Below are positions 16,877 to 25,612 of a stretch of DNA of 64,000 nucleotides, in pieces (position 1 is the first letter of the stretch; every line of letters starts with the position of its first letter). Location of the stretch: the NCBI RefSeq assembly GCF_026163695.1, contig NZ_JAOTID010000001.1:372001-436000 (forward strand), in the 5' to 3' direction. Position numbers and translations under genes: made by a program. The DNA is from Shumkonia mesophila. Its GTDB lineage: Bacteria > Pseudomonadota > Alphaproteobacteria > Rhodospirillales > Shumkoniaceae. The notes beneath the pieces were generated by a model. That model was not told where the DNA came from. It searched no databases and worked only from the letters and a program-made list of their open reading frames with translations.

Positions 16877-17728
16877 ATGTCCGCCCTTACCGAGCGCATC
16901 GAAACCATCACCGGCAGCCGGCCGGAGCGCGTCCGGCCCCTGGCTGGCGGCAGCGTCAGCGAGGTCTATCGCGTCGACCTCGCCGACGGCCGGACCCTGG
17001 TCGCCAAGACCGGACACGCGGGCGGCGGCCTGGCCGTCGAGGGCTACATGCTGCGCCGGCTGGCCGAGCTATCCGACCTGCCGGTGCCGGCCGTGCTCTA
17101 CGCCGAGGACACCCTGCTGCTGATGGACTACGTCGAAGCCGGCGGGCGCCTGGACGACGGCGCCCAGGCCCACGCCGCCGAACTGCTGGCCGCCCTGCAC
17201 GAGATCAGGGGCGAGGCTTTCGGCTTCGAGCAGGACACCCGGATCGGCGGCCTGCCCCAGCCCAATCCGAAGACGGCGCGCTGGCTCGATTTCTTCCGCG
17301 ACCGGCGGTTGATCCACATGGGCCGCGAGGCGCTGCGGGCCAAGCGCCTGCCGGGCCATCTGATGGGACGCCTCGAGACGCTGGCCGGCCGGCTGGCGAC
17401 CTGGATCGTCGAGCCGCCCTACCCCGCCCTGCTGCACGGCGACCTGTGGGGCGGCAACATCCTGGCCTACCGCGGCCGCGTGGTCGGATTCATCGATCCC
17501 GCCATCTACTACGGCGACCCCGAGATCGAACTCGCCTTCGGCACGCTGTTCGGCACCTTCGGCCCGCCGTTCTTCGCCCGCTATGGCGAACTGCGGCCGA
17601 TCCGGGAAGGCTTTTTCGAGGAGCGGCGCGATCTCTACAACCTCTATCCGCTGCTGGTCCATGTGCGCCTCTTCGGCGGCTCCTATGTCGGCGCCGTCGA
17701 ACGGACGCTGACCCAGTACGGGTGTTGA
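16877..17728 (+). CDS. Fructosamine/ribulosamine kinase family protein
   Basis: A 283-residue kinase of the fructosamine-3-kinase family, which phosphorylates ketoamine adducts on protein amines so that they break down and free the amine. It has the glycine-rich opening LAGGSVSEVYRVDL, the ATP-binding VAKTG, the catalytic loop HGDLWGGN and FIDPAIYYGDPEIELAF. Bacterial members usually prefer ribulosamine or erythrulosamine. It follows the LMW phosphatase gene by 8 bp and ends one base before the HAD gene, so the three are one operon. Confidence 0.92.
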   Translation: MSALTERIETITGSRPERVRPLAGGSVSEVYRVDLADGRTLVAKTGHAGGGLAVEGYMLRRLAELSDLPVPAVLYAEDTLLLMDYVEAGGRLDDGAQAHAAELLAALHEIRGEAFGFEQDTRIGGLPQPNPKTARWLDFFRDRRLIHMGREALRAKRLPGHLMGRLETLAGRLATWIVEPPYPALLHGDLWGGNILAYRGRVVGFIDPAIYYGDPEIELAFGTLFGTFGPPFFARYGELRPIREGFFEERRDLYNLYPLLVHVRLFGGSYVGAVERTLTQYGC

Positions 17729-17729
17729 G

Positions 17730-18410
17730 ATGGACGCTGCCCGCCCCGACCTCGTCATCTTCGACTGCGACGGCGTACTGGTGGACAGCGAGCTTCTGGC
17801 CAGTCGCCTGCTCGCCGAGGCCCTGGCCGCCGAGGGCTATGCGGTCACCGAGGCCGACTGCCGGGCCCGCTTCACCGGCATCAGCATCCGTTCCGTGATC
17901 GAAATCATCGAGGCGGAACGCGGGACGCCGTTGCCCGCCGATTTTGAGGACAAGGTCAGGGCCAACGACCTGGCGGTGTTTGCCCGCGAACTGAAGGCGG
18001 TGCCGGGGGTGGCGGCGGCGCTGGCCCGAATTCCGACCGCCAAATGCGTGGCCTCGTCGGGGGCGCCCGAGAAGATCCGCCATTCGCTGACGGTGACCGG
18101 GCTGATCGATTTCTTCGCGCCCCATCTGTTCAGCGCCCATATGGTCAGGCGCGGCAAGCCGGCGCCCGACCTGTTCCTGTTCGCCGCCGCCAAGATGGGC
18201 GTCGAGGCCGCCCGCTGCGTGGTGGTCGAGGACAGCGCGGCCGGGGTCGCGGCGGCCGGCGCGGCCGGCATGCCGGTGCTGGGCTTCGCCGGCGGCGGCC
18301 ATGCCGGCGACGGCTACGCGGCCATGCTCAAGGCCACCGGCGCCGCCCGGGTGTTCGACGACATGGCCGAACTGCCGGCCCTGCTTCAGGGGGTGTCGTC
18401 CAGCGGATAG
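17730..18410 (+). CDS. HAD-superfamily phosphatase
   Basis: A 226-residue haloacid-dehalogenase-type hydrolase (subfamily IA, beta-phosphoglucomutase/phosphoglycolate-phosphatase-like). Motif I is DCDGVLVDS with nucleophile D12 and acid D14, motif II SSGAPEK, the lysine in RRGKPAPDLF, and motif III VVVEDSAAGV. The substrate is a small phosphorylated metabolite. Its place directly behind a fructosamine-type kinase suggests it may handle a released or protein-bound sugar phosphate; that is inference. Its 3' end overlaps the convergent thpR gene by 25 bp. Confidence 0.9.
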   Translation: MDAARPDLVIFDCDGVLVDSELLASRLLAEALAAEGYAVTEADCRARFTGISIRSVIEIIEAERGTPLPADFEDKVRANDLAVFARELKAVPGVAAALARIPTAKCVASSGAPEKIRHSLTVTGLIDFFAPHLFSAHMVRRGKPAPDLFLFAAAKMGVEAARCVVVEDSAAGVAAAGAAGMPVLGFAGGGHAGDGYAAMLKATGAARVFDDMAELPALLQGVSSSG

Positions 18411-18928
18411 TCGACCAGGGGCTCGTAAAGCGCCCCTTCGCTGCCCAGGTGGCTGCGAAACAGCGTGAAGGCGTCGGCCGTGAACGGGCCGCCGAACGAG
18501 CCCTGCCGGGTCTGCATGTATTCGCCGACCCGGCCGACCGGGGTTCCGCGCAGGCGGGCCAGCGTCACGTGCGCCTTGAAGTTGCGCCGCTCGGGCGCAA
18601 GGCCGCAACGGACCACCGCCGATTCCACCTTTCCGTAAAGGTGGCCGATGGCGGGGCCGGCCTCGACGCCGGCCCACACGGTGTGCACCTGGCGGCCGCG
18701 GTCGAAGCAGCCGATGCCGGCGATGCTCAAGGGGAAGGCCGGGGCGCGGATGGCCGCCAGCGCCGCGTCGATGTCCTCGGCCTGTCCCTCGTCGACCTCG
18801 CCGATGAAGCGCAGCGTGACGTGCAGGCTTTCGGGGCGCACCCAGCGCGCGCCCGGCAAGCCGCCGGCCAGCAAGGCCAGGCGGGCGCGGATGGCGGAAG
18901 GAAGCGGGATGCCGACGAACAGGCGCAT
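18386..18928 (-). CDS. thpR: RNA 2',3'-cyclic phosphodiesterase (2H family, ThpR)
   Basis: A 180-residue 2H phosphoesterase with both HxTx motifs, HVTL at residues 36-39 and 120-123. ThpR opens 2',3'-cyclic phosphates at RNA ends and was first described as a 2'-5' RNA ligase. Opening (MRLFVGIPLP) and length fit the family. It is 29 bp downstream of the FIST gene on the same strand, probably cotranscribed, and it overlaps the convergent HAD gene by 25 bp. Confidence 0.93.
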   Translation of the reverse strand: MRLFVGIPLPSAIRARLALLAGGLPGARWVRPESLHVTLRFIGEVDEGQAEDIDAALAAIRAPAFPLSIAGIGCFDRGRQVHTVWAGVEAGPAIGHLYGKVESAVVRCGLAPERRNFKAHVTLARLRGTPVGRVGEYMQTRQGSFGGPFTADAFTLFRSHLGSEGALYEPLVDYPLDDTP

Positions 18929-18957
18929 GGCGGGTCCGATAGGGCGGCGCCGCTCGC

Positions 18958-20091
18958 CTACAGGAACAGCGTCAGCACGCCGGTGTAGGCGTAGAGGCGG
19001 TTGAAGGAAATCTCGCCGTTGGCGTAGAAGCCGACCAGCGGAATGTCGCCCAGCACGCTGCGGATCAGCGCCATCTCGCCGCCGGCCTCGCCGAACATGT
19101 TGGGGCCGCGGGCGATGCACGAGATGTAGATGCCGCCCCGCGGCGGCCGCTCCAGGCGGCTTTTCAGGCGCTCCAGCATGCGCCGGAGGTCGTCGGCGGC
19201 GCTGGCCGGATCGCGCTTGACGAAGATCACCCGGTCGCCCGGCTCGACCTGCTGGCCGATGGCCAGCCAGCCGCGCGCCGGATCGATGCCCAAGAGGTTG
19301 CGCACCAGGTAGTCGCCGGTGTCCGAGCCGGCGATCGGCAGGGCGGCGTGGATATAACCCGCCGCCTTCGAGAGGTCGGAGGCAAGCTCGGGGCCGATGT
19401 CGGCCTTCAGCACGTCCAATGCCCGCTGGCCGTCGAGGCCGATCAGCACGTTGTCCAGACAATCCGAGATTTCGTGGCTTTCGCCGACCGGCGTGCAGCC
19501 CTGGCTCAAGCCGGTGACGACGGGAAGGTCGGGCGCGAAGAGGACGCCGGAGACGCCGCCGCCGGTGACCCGCCCGGCCACCTGGTGGGGCGCCTCGCGC
19601 GACGAGGTGAGGCCGCCGACCAGGAAGTCGGCGCTGGCTTGCGCTATTTCGTCGATCAGCCCGGCCAGATCCTCGCAGGCGGGATCGGCGTGCACCAGGC
19701 CCAGCACCGGCGCGGTGCGGGCGATCCACGCCCGCTGCGTCTCGCCCAACTGGCGGAGCCCGGCGGTCAGCGACGGAAAGACGCAGAAGCTTTCGGGAGG
19801 CAGCGTTGCCAGCATCGCCACCACCGCCGGGCGGTCGAAGTATTCCGTCTCGTCGGCGCAAATCCCCATGGCGACGGTGCCGACCCAATGCTCGACCCCG
19901 GTCTTCTGGCGCAGGTAGGTGAGGATGCTGGGCAGGTCGCTGGCCAGCACGTCGGTCACGTAGACGAAGCCCAGCGTTGCCTCCTTCGCGGCATCGCCCA
20001 GCGCGTCGGCACAGGCCTTGACGGCGTGCGCCCAATCCTCGGCGGCGGCGTGGGCGACCTTGAAGGGGGTCATCGGTGGGCTGTCCTCCAT
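18958..20091 (-). CDS. FIST N- and C-terminal domain protein
   Basis: A 377-residue protein built of an N-terminal FIST domain (about residues 10-190) and a FIST-C domain (about 200-370). FIST is a predicted ligand-binding sensory module, often fused to or genetically linked with signalling proteins; here it stands without a kinase or cyclase domain. Visible family features are the glycine-rich VGGLTSSREAPHQV and GFYANGEI at the end. The ATG at 20091 has AAGGA upstream; ATG 20073 with GGAGGA is nearly as good. It lies between tesA (71 bp upstream) and thpR. Confidence 0.8.
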   Translation of the reverse strand: MEDSPPMTPFKVAHAAAEDWAHAVKACADALGDAAKEATLGFVYVTDVLASDLPSILTYLRQKTGVEHWVGTVAMGICADETEYFDRPAVVAMLATLPPESFCVFPSLTAGLRQLGETQRAWIARTAPVLGLVHADPACEDLAGLIDEIAQASADFLVGGLTSSREAPHQVAGRVTGGGVSGVLFAPDLPVVTGLSQGCTPVGESHEISDCLDNVLIGLDGQRALDVLKADIGPELASDLSKAAGYIHAALPIAGSDTGDYLVRNLLGIDPARGWLAIGQQVEPGDRVIFVKRDPASAADDLRRMLERLKSRLERPPRGGIYISCIARGPNMFGEAGGEMALIRSVLGDIPLVGFYANGEISFNRLYAYTGVLTLFL

Positions 20092-20162
20092 GCTTTTATC
20101 CTTCCCGTCCGGCATCATAGCGCAACCGATGGGCGTGCCGAAACCGTGACGACGGCCGGCCG

Positions 20163-20828
20163 TCAAGGGTCGTCGATCAGGCGTTTGACGTAGGGCAGGA
20201 TGCGCTCGACGATAACGGCGACGCCGGCCGGGGTGGGATGAAGGCCGTCCGCCTGGTTGAGGGAGCGCTCGGCCGCCACGCCGTCGAGAAAGAAGGGATA
20301 GAGGGGAACGCCGTGGCGGGCCGCCAGCCGGGGAAACATGGCGTCGAATTCGGCGGCGTAGTCGCGCCCATAGTTGGGCGGGGCCTTCATGCCGGTAAGC
20401 AGGACCTTGAGCCCCTGGGCCTTGGCCCTGGTCACGATGGCGTCGAGGTTGGCCTCGGTCTTTTTGGGGTCGAGGCCGCGCAGGCCGTCGTTGGCCCCCA
20501 GTTCGACGATCAGGGCGGCGGGCGGACCGTCGGCGCCGGTGGCCAGCGCCCAGTCGAGGCGCCGGAGGCCGGCGGCGGTGGTGTCGCCCGACACCCCGGC
20601 GTTGACTACCCGGGCCTCGATGCCGTCGGCCTTCAGCGCCGCCTGAAGGCGGGCCGGAAAGGCATCGTCGCCGGCCAGCCCGTAGCCGGCGGTCAGGCTG
20701 TCGCCCAGCACCACGATGCGCGGCGGGGCCGCATCCGCCGGCGCGGCGCCGGCCAGCACCGTCAGGTTGACAAGCCCGGCCATCACGCCATATCGGATGC
20801 TACGGGGAAGACGGCCGAGAATCATCAT
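20163..20828 (-). CDS. tesA: Arylesterase/acyl-CoA thioesterase, SGNH hydrolase family
   Basis: A 221-residue exported esterase like TesA of E. coli, which hydrolyses acyl thioesters and esters in the periplasm. After a signal segment ending ADAAPP come the SGNH blocks: GDSLTAGYGL (catalytic Ser), the Gly block, GANDGLRG (Asn) and DGLHP (Asp-His). Tandem ATGs at 20828 and 20825 are equivalent starts. It diverges from ybbA with only 13 bp between start codons, the same gene arrangement as in E. coli. Confidence 0.92.
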   Translation of the reverse strand: MMILGRLPRSIRYGVMAGLVNLTVLAGAAPADAAPPRIVVLGDSLTAGYGLAGDDAFPARLQAALKADGIEARVVNAGVSGDTTAAGLRRLDWALATGADGPPAALIVELGANDGLRGLDPKKTEANLDAIVTRAKAQGLKVLLTGMKAPPNYGRDYAAEFDAMFPRLAARHGVPLYPFFLDGVAAERSLNQADGLHPTPAGVAVIVERILPYVKRLIDDP

Positions 20829-20841
20829 ACCTGGAGCCTCA

Positions 20842-21576
20842 ATGTCCCATCGCCCTGCCACGCCCGAAGCCGCCCTCCGCCTCGACGATGTCCACCTCAC
20901 ACTGGCCAGCGCGGCCGGCCAGGTCAACATCCTGCGTGGCCTCGACCTCGCGATCGCCGCCGGCGAGACGGTCGGCGTCATCGGCCCCTCGGGGTCGGGC
21001 AAGACCAGCATGCTGATGGTCATCGCCGGCCTCGAGCGGCCGACCGCGGGCCGCGTCCACGCCGCCGGCGTCGATCTGACGGCCCTGGACGAGGACGGGC
21101 TGGCGCTCTTCAGACGCGATCATATCGGGATTGTTTTCCAGAACTTCCACCTGGTTCCGACCATGACGGCGCTGGAAAACGTGGCCATTCCGCTGGAATT
21201 CGCCGGCCGTTCCGACGCCTTCGAGGCGGCCCGCGCCAGCCTGGAGCGGGTCGGTCTCGGCCACCGCGTGACCCACTATCCCAGCCAGCTTTCGGGCGGC
21301 GAGCAGCAACGCGTCGCGCTGGCCCGCGCCTTCGTCGCCGAGCCGGCCATCCTTTTGGCCGACGAGCCGACCGGCAACCTCGACCGCGCCACCGGCGAAA
21401 CGGTGATGGACGCGCTCTTCGACCTCCAGCGGCGCTGCAACACCACGCTCGTGCTGGTCACCCACGAGCCGGAGCTGGCCCGCCGTTGCACCCGCGTCAT
21501 CCACCTGGCGGACGGACGCATCGCCGGCGACGAAAGCGTGCCGGCGCCGCGCGCGGCGGCCCAGGCACGCCCATGA
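20842..21576 (+). CDS. ybbA: ABC transporter ATP-binding protein, YbbA-like (MacB/LolD class)
   Basis: A 244-residue ATPase of the MacB/LolD group, which powers lipid, lipoprotein or peptide handling by FtsX-type permeases. It has Walker A GPSGSGKT (residues 48-55), Q-loop VFQNFHL, signature LSGGEQQRVALARA, Walker B ILLADEPTGNLD and the switch histidine in VTHEPE. GGAG precedes the ATG by six bases. The stop overlaps the permease start (ATGA). Confidence 0.92.
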   Translation: MSHRPATPEAALRLDDVHLTLASAAGQVNILRGLDLAIAAGETVGVIGPSGSGKTSMLMVIAGLERPTAGRVHAAGVDLTALDEDGLALFRRDHIGIVFQNFHLVPTMTALENVAIPLEFAGRSDAFEAARASLERVGLGHRVTHYPSQLSGGEQQRVALARAFVAEPAILLADEPTGNLDRATGETVMDALFDLQRRCNTTLVLVTHEPELARRCTRVIHLADGRIAGDESVPAPRAAAQARP

Positions 21577-24101
21577 ACGGCCTCGGCCTCGCCTTCCGGC
21601 TGGCCCGCCGTGAACTGAGGGGCGGCCTCAAGGGGTTCCGCGTCTTCATCGCCTGCCTGACCCTGGGCGTCGCCGCCATCGCCGCGGTCGGCTCGCTGAA
21701 CCAGTCGGTCGTGGCCGGCCTGGCCGCCGACGGCCGCGCGCTGCTGGGCGGCGACGTCGACGTGCGGACCCAGCAGGCGCCGGCCGACGCCGGGCAACTG
21801 GCCTATCTGAAGGCGCAGGCGACACGGCTTTCGACCGTCGTCCAGATGCGCGCCATGGCCCGCCCGGAGACCGGCGTCGACACCCGCGCCCTGGTCGAGC
21901 TGAAGGCGGTGGACGGGGCCTATCCGCTGGTCGGCGCCCTGGCCACCGAGCCCCAAGCCCCTCTCGCCTCCCTGCTGGAGAAGCGGGACGGCGGCTGGGG
22001 CGTCGTCGTCGATCCGAATCTGCTTACCAAGCTGGGCATCGAGCCGGGGGCCCGGTTGCGCATCGGGGATGCCGAGTTCGTGGTCAGCGCCACCATCGCG
22101 CGCGAGCCCGACCGGGTGGCCAGCATGCTGAGCTTCGGGCCGCGTGCCCTGATCGCCGAGGCGGCGCTGGCCGACACCGGGCTGGTGCAGCCGGGCAGCC
22201 AGATCGTCTACCACTACCGCCTCACGCTGCCGGCCGGCGTCGATCCCGAGGCCTGGGGCGAGGCGACGGCGGCGGCCTTCCCCGACGCCGGCTGGCGCAT
22301 CCGCGGCCTCGACGACGCGGCGCCGGGGGTGCGACGCTTCATCGATCGCATGACGCTTTTCCTCACCTTCGTCGGCCTGACCGCGTTGTTGATCGGCGGC
22401 ATCGGCATCGGCAACGGCGTGAAGAGCTATCTCGACGGGCGTACCGCGACCATCGCCACCCTGAAATGCCTGGGCGCCTCGGGGCGGCTGGTGTTTACCG
22501 TCTACCTGATCCAGATCATGGGCCTGGCCTGCGTCGGCGTCGTGCTCGGCCTCCTGCTCGGCGGCGTGGCGCCCCTCGCCGCCGTGGCGCCGCTGGCCGG
22601 CCTGCTGCCGGTGCCGCCACGTCTCGGCTTCTATCCCGTCCCCCTGATGTGGGCGGCGGTCTTCGGCCTGCTGACGGCGGCCACCTTCGCACTGTGGCCG
22701 CTGGCCCGGGCCCGCGACGTGCCGGCCGCCAACCTGTTCCGCGCCTTCGTGGCGCCGCTGGACGGACGGCCGCGCGCCCGCTACGTCGGCCTCGTCGCAG
22801 CGGGCATCGCCGCGCTGGCCGCGCTGACCGTCGCCGGCGCCGGCGAAACCCGGGCCGCCCTGTGGTTCGTCGGCGGCTCGCTGGTCGCCTTCGCCGTCCT
22901 GCGCGGTGCCGCCTTCCTGATCATGCGGGCCTCGGCCGGCGTGGCCCGGCCGGCCGGCGCCGAGTGGCGCCTGGCGCTGGCCAACCTGCACCGGCCCGGC
23001 GCCTCGACGCCCAGCGTGGTCGTCTCGCTCGGCCTCGGGCTGGCCGTGCTGGTCGCCGTGGTGCTGATCCAGGGCAATCTCAGCCGCCAGATCGGCGAGC
23101 GCCTGCCCAAGGAGGCCCCCGCCCTTTTCTTCATCGACATCCAGCCCGACCAGGTGGCCGCCTTCGATGCGACCGTCACCTCCATCCCGCAGGCCAGCGA
23201 TTACCGCCGGGTGCCGACCCTGCGCGGGCGCATCGTGAAGATCGCCGGCGTGCCGGTCGAGAAGGCCGCCGTCGCCCCCGACGCCGCCTGGGCGGTACGC
23301 GGCGACCGGGCGCTGACCTATGCCGCCGAGCCCAGCGCCGATTCCGAGATCGTCGCCGGGAAGTGGTGGCCCGCCGACTATGCCGGACCGCCCCTCGTCT
23401 CCATCGATGCCTCCCTCGCCCGCGGCTTCGGCGTCGGCCTCGGCGATACGCTGACGTTCAACGTGCTGGGCCGCGAGATCGAGGCCCGCATCGTCGCCCT
23501 GCGCGAGATCGACTGGCGCTCGCTGCGCTTCGACTTCGCCGTCATCTTCGCGCCGGGGACCCTGGAGGGAGCGCCGCAATCCTTCATCGGCGCCGTCCAC
23601 GCGCCGCCGGGCGCCGACGCCGCCATCGAGAAGGCGGTGACCGAGCGTTTCGCCAACATCTCGACCATCCGGGTGCGCGACGCCCTGGAATCGGCGGCGC
23701 GCATCCTGGCCGGGGTGGGCGGCGCGGTCAGGGCGGCGGCATCGGTGACCATCCTGGCCGGCGTGCTGGTGCTGGCCGGCGCCGTGGCGGCGGCCCGTCG
23801 GCGGCGGCTCTACGACGCGATCGTTTTCAAGGTGCTGGGGGCGACGCGTACGCGCGTGCTCAAGGCCTTCGTGCTCGAATACGGCATCCTCGGCCTGACC
23901 ACCGGCGCCATCGCCGCCGTTATCGGCGGCGTCGCCGCCTGGGCGGTGATCGTGTTTTTGATGGAAAGCCCGTGGGTCCTGCTGCCGGGCGCCATGGCGG
24001 CGACCCTGGCGGCCGGCCTGCTGGTGACGCTGGCGGTCGGTTTCGCCGGCACCTGGCGGGCCCTGGGCCAGAAGGCGGCGCCCTATCTGCGCAACGAATA
24101 A
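21573..24101 (+). CDS. ybbP: FtsX-type ABC transporter permease, YbbP-like
   Basis: An 842-residue inner-membrane protein with the YbbP plan: an N-terminal helix (about 25-45), a large periplasmic region, two FtsX domains (near 260-390 and the last 120 residues) and a pair of additional helices in the middle. It partners the YbbA-like ATPase, to which it is coupled by a 4-bp overlap. The complex's substrate is not established; proximity to TesA suggests a link with acyl products in the periplasm. Length agrees with the family (about 800-850). Confidence 0.9.
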   Translation: MNGLGLAFRLARRELRGGLKGFRVFIACLTLGVAAIAAVGSLNQSVVAGLAADGRALLGGDVDVRTQQAPADAGQLAYLKAQATRLSTVVQMRAMARPETGVDTRALVELKAVDGAYPLVGALATEPQAPLASLLEKRDGGWGVVVDPNLLTKLGIEPGARLRIGDAEFVVSATIAREPDRVASMLSFGPRALIAEAALADTGLVQPGSQIVYHYRLTLPAGVDPEAWGEATAAAFPDAGWRIRGLDDAAPGVRRFIDRMTLFLTFVGLTALLIGGIGIGNGVKSYLDGRTATIATLKCLGASGRLVFTVYLIQIMGLACVGVVLGLLLGGVAPLAAVAPLAGLLPVPPRLGFYPVPLMWAAVFGLLTAATFALWPLARARDVPAANLFRAFVAPLDGRPRARYVGLVAAGIAALAALTVAGAGETRAALWFVGGSLVAFAVLRGAAFLIMRASAGVARPAGAEWRLALANLHRPGASTPSVVVSLGLGLAVLVAVVLIQGNLSRQIGERLPKEAPALFFIDIQPDQVAAFDATVTSIPQASDYRRVPTLRGRIVKIAGVPVEKAAVAPDAAWAVRGDRALTYAAEPSADSEIVAGKWWPADYAGPPLVSIDASLARGFGVGLGDTLTFNVLGREIEARIVALREIDWRSLRFDFAVIFAPGTLEGAPQSFIGAVHAPPGADAAIEKAVTERFANISTIRVRDALESAARILAGVGGAVRAAASVTILAGVLVLAGAVAAARRRRLYDAIVFKVLGATRTRVLKAFVLEYGILGLTTGAIAAVIGGVAAWAVIVFLMESPWVLLPGAMAATLAAGLLVTLAVGFAGTWRALGQKAAPYLRNE

Positions 24102-24148
24102 TGACAAAAATTTAATCCCGCGCACCCCCCACCGAAGCCCGGAATCCC

Positions 24149-24176
24149 TTGAATTGCCAGCGTTTCATGCCATATT
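24149..24176 (+). promoter_or_regulatory. Candidate promoter of the Bax-inhibitor-1 gene
   Basis: TTGAAT (24149-24154), 16-bp spacer, CATATT (24171-24176), each 4/6 to consensus, about 40 bases before the ATG in a locally AT-rich gap. Confidence 0.35.
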
Positions 24177-24216
24177 AGCGGCAAGTGGTTTGCATTATCT
24201 GAAAGGGAAACCATCC

Positions 24217-24978
24217 ATGGCATTCGGACCCGATAAACGGTTTGAGCTGCGCACCGCGACGATGACGCGCGCCCAGGCCGAGGCCGCTGAGATCGATGTG
24301 GGCCTGCGTGAATACATGCTGCGGGTCTACAACTACATGGCGTCGGGCCTGGCGCTGACCGGCATCATCGCCTACCTGACGGCCACCACGCCGGCCGTGC
24401 TGAACCTGCTTTACGCGGTCGGCCCCAACGGCGCCGTGCAGGCGACGCCGCTGGCCTGGATCGTCATGCTGGCGCCGCTGGCCTTCATCCTGGTGCTGTC
24501 GTTCGGCGTGCAGCGCATGCAGGCCTCGACGATGCAGATGGTGTTCTGGGCCTTCTCGGCGGTCATGGGCCTGTCGCTGGCCAACATCTTCCTGGCCTTC
24601 ACCGGGGCCTCCATCGCCCGGGTGTTCTTCATCACCGCCGGCACCTTCGGCGCGATGAGCCTTTACGGCTACACCACCCGGCGGGATCTGACCGCCATCG
24701 GCTCGTTCCTGTTCATGGGCCTGATCGGCATCGTCATCGCCTCGCTGGTCAACATGTTCCTGCAGAGCACGGCGATGCAATTCGTCATCTCGGTGGTGGG
24801 CGTGCTGGTGTTCGTCGGCCTCACCGCCTACGACACCCAGAAGATCAAGCTGCTGTACCTGGAATCGGATGCGGCCGAGATCGCCACCAAGAAGGCGATC
24901 ATGGGCGCGGTGACGCTCTACCTCGACTTCATCAACCTCTTCATCATGCTCCTGCACCTGTTCGGCCAGCGCCGCTGA
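24217..24978 (+). CDS. Bax inhibitor-1/YccA family membrane protein
   Basis: A 253-residue inner-membrane protein with seven hydrophobic segments after a 45-residue hydrophilic start. It carries the family's closing block GLTAYDTQKIKLLY followed by GAVTLYLDFINLFIMLLHLFG. In E. coli, relatives interact with or modulate FtsH proteolysis, and some family members leak calcium; the role here is unknown. A GAAAGGGAAA ribosome site supports the ATG at 24217. The gene ends in a strong hairpin terminator. Confidence 0.92.
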   Translation: MAFGPDKRFELRTATMTRAQAEAAEIDVGLREYMLRVYNYMASGLALTGIIAYLTATTPAVLNLLYAVGPNGAVQATPLAWIVMLAPLAFILVLSFGVQRMQASTMQMVFWAFSAVMGLSLANIFLAFTGASIARVFFITAGTFGAMSLYGYTTRRDLTAIGSFLFMGLIGIVIASLVNMFLQSTAMQFVISVVGVLVFVGLTAYDTQKIKLLYLESDAAEIATKKAIMGAVTLYLDFINLFIMLLHLFGQRR

Positions 24979-25000
24979 CGCGCGCGGAGCGCCTGAAACG

Positions 25001-25031
25001 AAACCCCGGGAGGCCACCTCCCGGGGTTTTT
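25001..25031. terminator. Bidirectional hairpin terminator
   Basis: A 12-13-bp stem (25001-25013 with 25017-25029, AACCCCGGGAGG/CCTCCCGGGGTT) with a 3-base loop and T5 on the plus strand. The minus strand has TTTCGTTTC after the stem, so it can serve both convergent genes. Confidence 0.85.
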
Positions 25032-25056
25032 CGTTGGGACATAGGCGTTGCCGCGA

Positions 25057-25413
25057 TCAATCGCCGGCGCCGGCCGCCTCGAACTGGTCCCAGGCTTCGA
25101 GCGTCATCGCCCCGTAGATGAGCGAAGGCCCGCCGCCCATGTAGACGGCCATGGCGATGGTTTCCACCATCTCCTCGCGGCTGGCGCCCAACTCGCGGGC
25201 CGCCTTGACGTGAAAAGCGATGCAGCCGTCGCAGCGCACGGCGATGCCGATGGCGGTGGCGATCAGTTCCTTGGTCTTGGGATCGAGGGTGCCGGCCTTG
25301 GTGGCCGCCTTGGCGAGGGCCGAGAAGCCCTGCAGGGGTTCGGTCGCGCCTTTGCGCAGAACGCCGATGGCGCGGCTCAAATCCTTGGCCATCTGGGGAA
25401 AGTCTTTGCTCAT
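25057..25413 (-). CDS. Carboxymuconolactone decarboxylase (AhpD-like) family protein
   Basis: A 118-residue all-helical protein of the CMD family. The motif RCDGCIAFH puts two cysteines (C61, C64) and a histidine (H68) in the AhpD-type CxxCxxxH redox site, so a peroxide-reducing or disulfide-relay activity is likelier than lactone decarboxylation. I took the ATG at 25413; an upstream ATG would add 18 polar residues. Stand-alone gene converging on the Bax-inhibitor-1 gene through a shared terminator. Confidence 0.88.
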   Translation of the reverse strand: MSKDFPQMAKDLSRAIGVLRKGATEPLQGFSALAKAATKAGTLDPKTKELIATAIGIAVRCDGCIAFHVKAARELGASREEMVETIAMAVYMGGGPSLIYGAMTLEAWDQFEAAGAGD

Positions 25414-25612
25414 CGATTTCTCTCTTTCTGACGTTTCTTCCGGGATCGGCAGCAGTCCGTCCGCCATCCGGTTTCCACTTTCTTTCCGATGAAATCAAGC
25501 CCGCTCGGCCCTGGCGCGCGAAAAACGCCTTTCGCCCGCCGGCACGTGACGATCCGGCGAAACTGGCGTACGGTGCGGGGGTGCGTGGGTGCGGCCGGGT
25601 TGGCGTCAGGCG

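Noticed and set aside
20238-24101. 1287-codon frame covering tesA to ybbP
   Set aside because: Only its 3' part is a real gene (ybbP from 21573); the upstream part is antisense to tesA and shadows ybbA in another frame.
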